Of a DNA stretch of 64,000 nucleotides, positions 63,359 through 64,000 are shown in pieces. The notes beneath the pieces were generated by a model. It made no database searches, was not told where the DNA came from, and worked only from the letters and a program-made list of their open reading frames with translations. The position numbers and the translations under genes are program-made. Source of the stretch: Symbiodinium natans (lineage: Eukaryota > Sar > Dinophyceae > Suessiales > Symbiodiniaceae); assembly GCA_905221605.1 (NCBI GenBank), contig CAJNDS010002164.1, positions 552,501 to 616,500 of the forward strand, given 5' to 3'. Positions within the stretch are counted from its first letter, which is position 1; every line of letters begins with the position of its first letter.

Positions 63359-64000
63359 GTGAGGCACGGACGGCGCATGTTTAAACACGCAGAGGCCGCA
63401 GAGGTATGCAGGGCCAACTTTTGGTGAACAACTTCAACTGGGCGAGAGGGTGTAGAGGTGCCTGCTCGGTAAAAGCAGGCTCTGCTGGGAATCGTCAAGG
63501 CAGCTGTGGCGAGTGGCCAGGCGGGACGAGGGGCTAGCCTTCACTGATGTGGTATCTGGTACAGTACTGCATTAGAACTCTCAGTAGTTACCCATGGCGT
63601 GAGAAGAACGCCATGCCTGGGCACTTTGAGTGGGAAGTTGCTGTCGTTCGGCCCAGCAGTAGCAGTAGTATCACTCAATGGAAGCTAGTAGCGGCAGTCG
63701 TCGTCGTCGTAGTGGTGGTAGTGGTGGTCAAGCGAGCAGATGCTGTCCTCCGACCTCCACCCCTACTCGCCTTCCATCTCCCACCAAACCATTCTCAACC
63801 CGTCTACTAAATCCACAGCACAAGCTTACAAATGCTTTAAGTTATAGGTTTTATACACCACATAACGTAAACTATCTTACCTTTCTGTGTTATGTTCTTC
63901 GCTGGATACATATATGTATTTCCTCTTTCATTTCAAGCAACAGACATATTCCATACCATAATACATCTCCAGTTTATCTGGACGGTCCAGCTTTTCACTT
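63359..64000. other. downstream of last seen PP2C exon
   Basis: Begins with donor GTGAGG. Contains a short (GTAGTGGTG)-type repeat at 63695-63728. No further PP2C exon was recognised before the window ends. Confidence 0.4.

Overview
The window reads as nuclear DNA of a dinoflagellate. This is an inference from combined signs, not a database match: about fifty scattered arrays of the plant/dinoflagellate telomere heptamer CCCTAAA/TTTAGGG, genes cut into tiny exons (some only 27-48 nt), introns with GC-AG or GA-AG borders and short direct repeats at their ends, several MITE-like hairpin families, and a DIRS-like retroelement. No bacterial, organellar, tRNA or rRNA gene is recognised. Exon joins were made by eye from reading phase and splice dinucleotides and have no transcript support.

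Layout. 1-26.5 kb: many short exons of unrecognised genes between telomere-type arrays and small hairpin elements. Clearest are a four-exon gene at 3.6-4.4 kb, a RING-H2 protein at 23.3-23.8 kb and a three-exon 3' gene end at 24.7-25.1 kb. 26.5-37.7 kb: an 11.2 kb DIRS-order retroelement with split direct repeats (A1 - internal - B1 A2 B2). It codes for a tyrosine recombinase, a Gag-like protein and a methyltransferase-like/reverse transcriptase/RNase H polyprotein, all broken by frameshifts or a stop, and a 3.0 kb foldback palindrome has inserted inside it. 38-42.5 kb: an aspartyl/asparaginyl beta-hydroxylase gene with a ~720 bp microsatellite in an intron, then a four-exon unknown gene. 42.7-49.7 kb: an intronless class 3 lipase, a multi-pass membrane protein and a small acidic protein. 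50-58 kb: short exons among arrays and elements. 58.5-63.4 kb: a PP2C-type protein phosphatase spread over about nine small exons.

Main biological point: wherever exons can be placed with confidence, telomere-type arrays and MITE-like hairpins lie in the introns, often touching the exon, and in several cases appear to supply the splice dinucleotides (CCCTAAACAG|exon, exon|GTTTAGGG). One predicted 45-nt intron is almost pure telomere repeat. This suggests intron gain or renewal by two kinds of repeat-based insert and is the observation most worth testing.
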